Source of the DNA: DSNY01 sp040752195
Lineage (GTDB): Bacteria > Pseudomonadota > Gammaproteobacteria > Burkholderiales > Burkholderiaceae_F
Assembly (NCBI GenBank): GCA_040752195.1
Contig: JBFMFC010000008.1
Span: 1-64,000, forward strand
Direction: 5' to 3'
Length of the DNA stretch: 64,000 nucleotides
This document shows, piece after piece, positions 62,592 through 64,000 of the stretch. Under the pieces are notes generated by a model that was given only the letters and a program-made list of their open reading frames with translations, ran no database searches and was not told the origin of the DNA. Position 1 is the stretch's first letter. Each line of letters opens with the position of its first letter. Both the position numbers and the translations under genes were made by a program.

Positions 62592-63773
62592 TCAGTTGGC
62601 CGCCGGGGTGCGCGGTGCGTCCTTGTCCGCGACCTTCGGTTCGGCCGGCACGCCGCTCACGATCCGCGCGGCAAGACCCTCGCGCAGATTGTCGAACTTG
62701 GTCGAGATGACGGCGTCGGCCGGCGTGACGCCCTCGACGATTTCGACGAGTTGTGCCCGCTCGTCGCGCCGACCCAGCCTCACCTGGCGCCGCGCGAGCT
62801 TGCCGTCGGCGAGCACCCAGACGCTCGGCTGGCCGCCTTCGATCCGCACGGCCGCGAGCGGCAGCGCAGGCACTTCGGCGTCGGCCCCGACCTGCAGCCG
62901 CACGCGTGCAAACATGCCTGCCTTCAGGATCGAGTCCGGGTTGGTCAGCGCGACGTACACGTTGATCGTCCGCGTACCGGGTTCGGCGCTCGGGTTGATG
63001 CGATCGACGCGGCCTGCGAACGTGCGGCCGGCGAGCCCTTCGATTTCGACCTCGGCCTTCGCGCCGCGCGCGATCCGTGCCACGTCCGACACGGGGGCCT
63101 GCGCCTGGACTTCGAGCTGCGACAGATCGACGATCGAAACGAGCGGCGCATCGAACGCAACCTTCTCGCCCGGCTGCACGTAGCGTTTGGCGATCTGGCC
63201 CGCAATCGGCGCGCGCACGACCGCGTCGGCGAGCATCAACTGCGTCTGCTCCAACTGCGCGCGGGCGGCCTCGACGGCGGCCGCCTGCGCGCGATACGCG
63301 CTGTCGGCCGTGTCGAACGCGTTCTTCGAGATGAAGTTCTGCTTGACGAGCTGCGCGTTGGCCTGGCGCGTGCGTTCGGCCTGTTCGAGCTGCGCGCGCG
63401 CCGACTCCAGTGCGGCGGTGCGCTCGGCAAGCTGCGTTCGCAGCGCAGCGGTATCGAATTCGGCGACGATCTGACCCGCAGCGACCCGATCGCCTTCGCG
63501 GACGTGCACACGCCGCACCTCGGCCGACAGCTTCGAGCGCACCGTCGCCTGCGAGATCGCCAGCACGTTGCCCGGGACGACCAGTTCCTGCGCGAGGGAA
63601 CGCGGCGCGAGCCGCACGAGGTCGCGTTGCGTGAATTCGAGCGGCGGGATCTCCTTCTTCTTCGTTTCCCTGCCGCGCTCGGCCGCACCGCGCACGCCGA
63701 CCGCTGCACCGATGCCGCCCGCCACCAGGACCGCGGCGACTGCGCCGATCCAAACCTTGCGCCTTCTCGTCAT
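62592..63773 (-). CDS. RND periplasmic adaptor (membrane fusion protein)
   Basis: The 393-residue protein has a basic start and one signal-anchor helix (about 6-27), a lipoyl-like domain (VHVREGDRVAAGQIVAEFD), a long alpha-hairpin (about 100-180; TALESARAQLEQAERTRQANA), then VVRAPIAGQIAKRYVQPGEKV and a beta-barrel. It links the permease to an outer-membrane channel. Shine-Dalgarno GAGGGG precedes ATG 63773. It is the first gene of the pair; the upstream 227 bases to the window end hold no gene that I recognise. Confidence 0.93.
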   Translation of the reverse strand: MTRRRKVWIGAVAAVLVAGGIGAAVGVRGAAERGRETKKKEIPPLEFTQRDLVRLAPRSLAQELVVPGNVLAISQATVRSKLSAEVRRVHVREGDRVAAGQIVAEFDTAALRTQLAERTAALESARAQLEQAERTRQANAQLVKQNFISKNAFDTADSAYRAQAAAVEAARAQLEQTQLMLADAVVRAPIAGQIAKRYVQPGEKVAFDAPLVSIVDLSQLEVQAQAPVSDVARIARGAKAEVEIEGLAGRTFAGRVDRINPSAEPGTRTINVYVALTNPDSILKAGMFARVRLQVGADAEVPALPLAAVRIEGGQPSVWVLADGKLARRQVRLGRRDERAQLVEIVEGVTPADAVISTKFDNLREGLAARIVSGVPAEPKVADKDAPRTPAAN

Positions 63774-64000
63774 GGCTCCCCTCTCGCGCGGCCCGCCGGC
63801 CCGACCCGATCCGGGTCGTCGCGCCTCACGGCCGGCCGTCACCACGGATGGCGGTGCGGCGCGCCGTGTGCCGCAGGATGTTGTTCAACGGGGGCGGATT
63901 ATGCGGACCCTGCAACCGGGCCACCCGCGCGATGCGACGGACTGCGCCGGGCCGCGACGGAATGCAGGAGCGGGCGATCGGGCCGGCGCGACGTCCGGGT

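Noticed and set aside
63774..64000. A regulator gene upstream of the efflux pump
   Set aside because: No frame resembling TetR, MarR or a two-component gene is visible before the window ends.

Overview
The window looks like a chromosomal segment of a high-GC betaproteobacterium, most likely Burkholderiales or a close relative. The evidence is the gene content: a pyruvate dehydrogenase operon with a lipoyl-E3 fusion and an embedded proteasome homologue of the betaproteobacterial (BPH) type, a Bug-family solute receptor, a phasin with an extracellular-type PHB depolymerase, both bacterial N-end-rule transferases (aat, bpt), and strong G/C third-position bias. No rRNA, tRNA, CRISPR array or intact transposase was seen.

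Layout. 1-1960: the 3' end of a YfhL-type ferredoxin, a fragment of a LuxR-type regulator, then a decayed integron. The integron has a frameshifted IntI remnant on the + strand and, reading away from it on the - strand, cassette material with recognisable attC core sites and lower GC (a 17-codon peptide, a cupin, a small secreted protein). 1956-8744: a GH100-like glycosidase, adenosine-specific kinase, a membrane protein, a GST, a PHB depolymerase, a broken beta-propeller gene, a tandem GNAT protein and a hemerythrin-like protein. 8884-9134: a 251-bp MITE-like element. 9144-12870: Nudix, aat, bpt, pyrD, thpR. 12945-18049: a membrane Fe-S oxidoreductase, lutB-lutA and a divergent IclR regulator (lactate or 2-hydroxyacid oxidation). 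18066-24050: a D-Ala-D-Ala endopeptidase, Bug receptor, tartrate/malate dehydrogenase, thioesterase, EamA exporter and HDAC-like deacetylase. 24246-25241: a phasin with a clear promoter, and a candidate structured small RNA ending in a terminator. 25241-28834: a four-gene - strand cluster (MoaB/CinA-like, sterol desaturase family, polysaccharide deacetylase, beta-propeller). 29026-33290: envelope and unknown proteins. 33244-39000: hrpA, argA, yggX and a tiny membrane peptide. 39032-44646: a lone CoxL-like molybdoenzyme subunit, a DUF2459 protein, a cytochrome c pseudogene, rpiA and a G8-domain protein. 44859-51353: the aceE-aceF-BPH-lpdA operon, divergent from a PAS histidine kinase/FixJ-type regulator pair that runs on into folD, prlC, a glutaredoxin-like protein and xth. 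59096-63773: a flavin reductase pseudogene and an RND efflux pump.

Two runs of exactly 100 N (20634 and 29973) are flanked on both sides by identical 127-bp copies. They look like scaffolding artefacts, not real gaps: removing 227 bp at each site restores a full-length reading frame. The most interesting items are the relic integron, the anti-Shine-Dalgarno small-RNA candidate, the proteasome homologue inside the pyruvate dehydrogenase operon, the mobile-element end that overlaps a likely leaderless promoter, and several other leaderless-looking starts.
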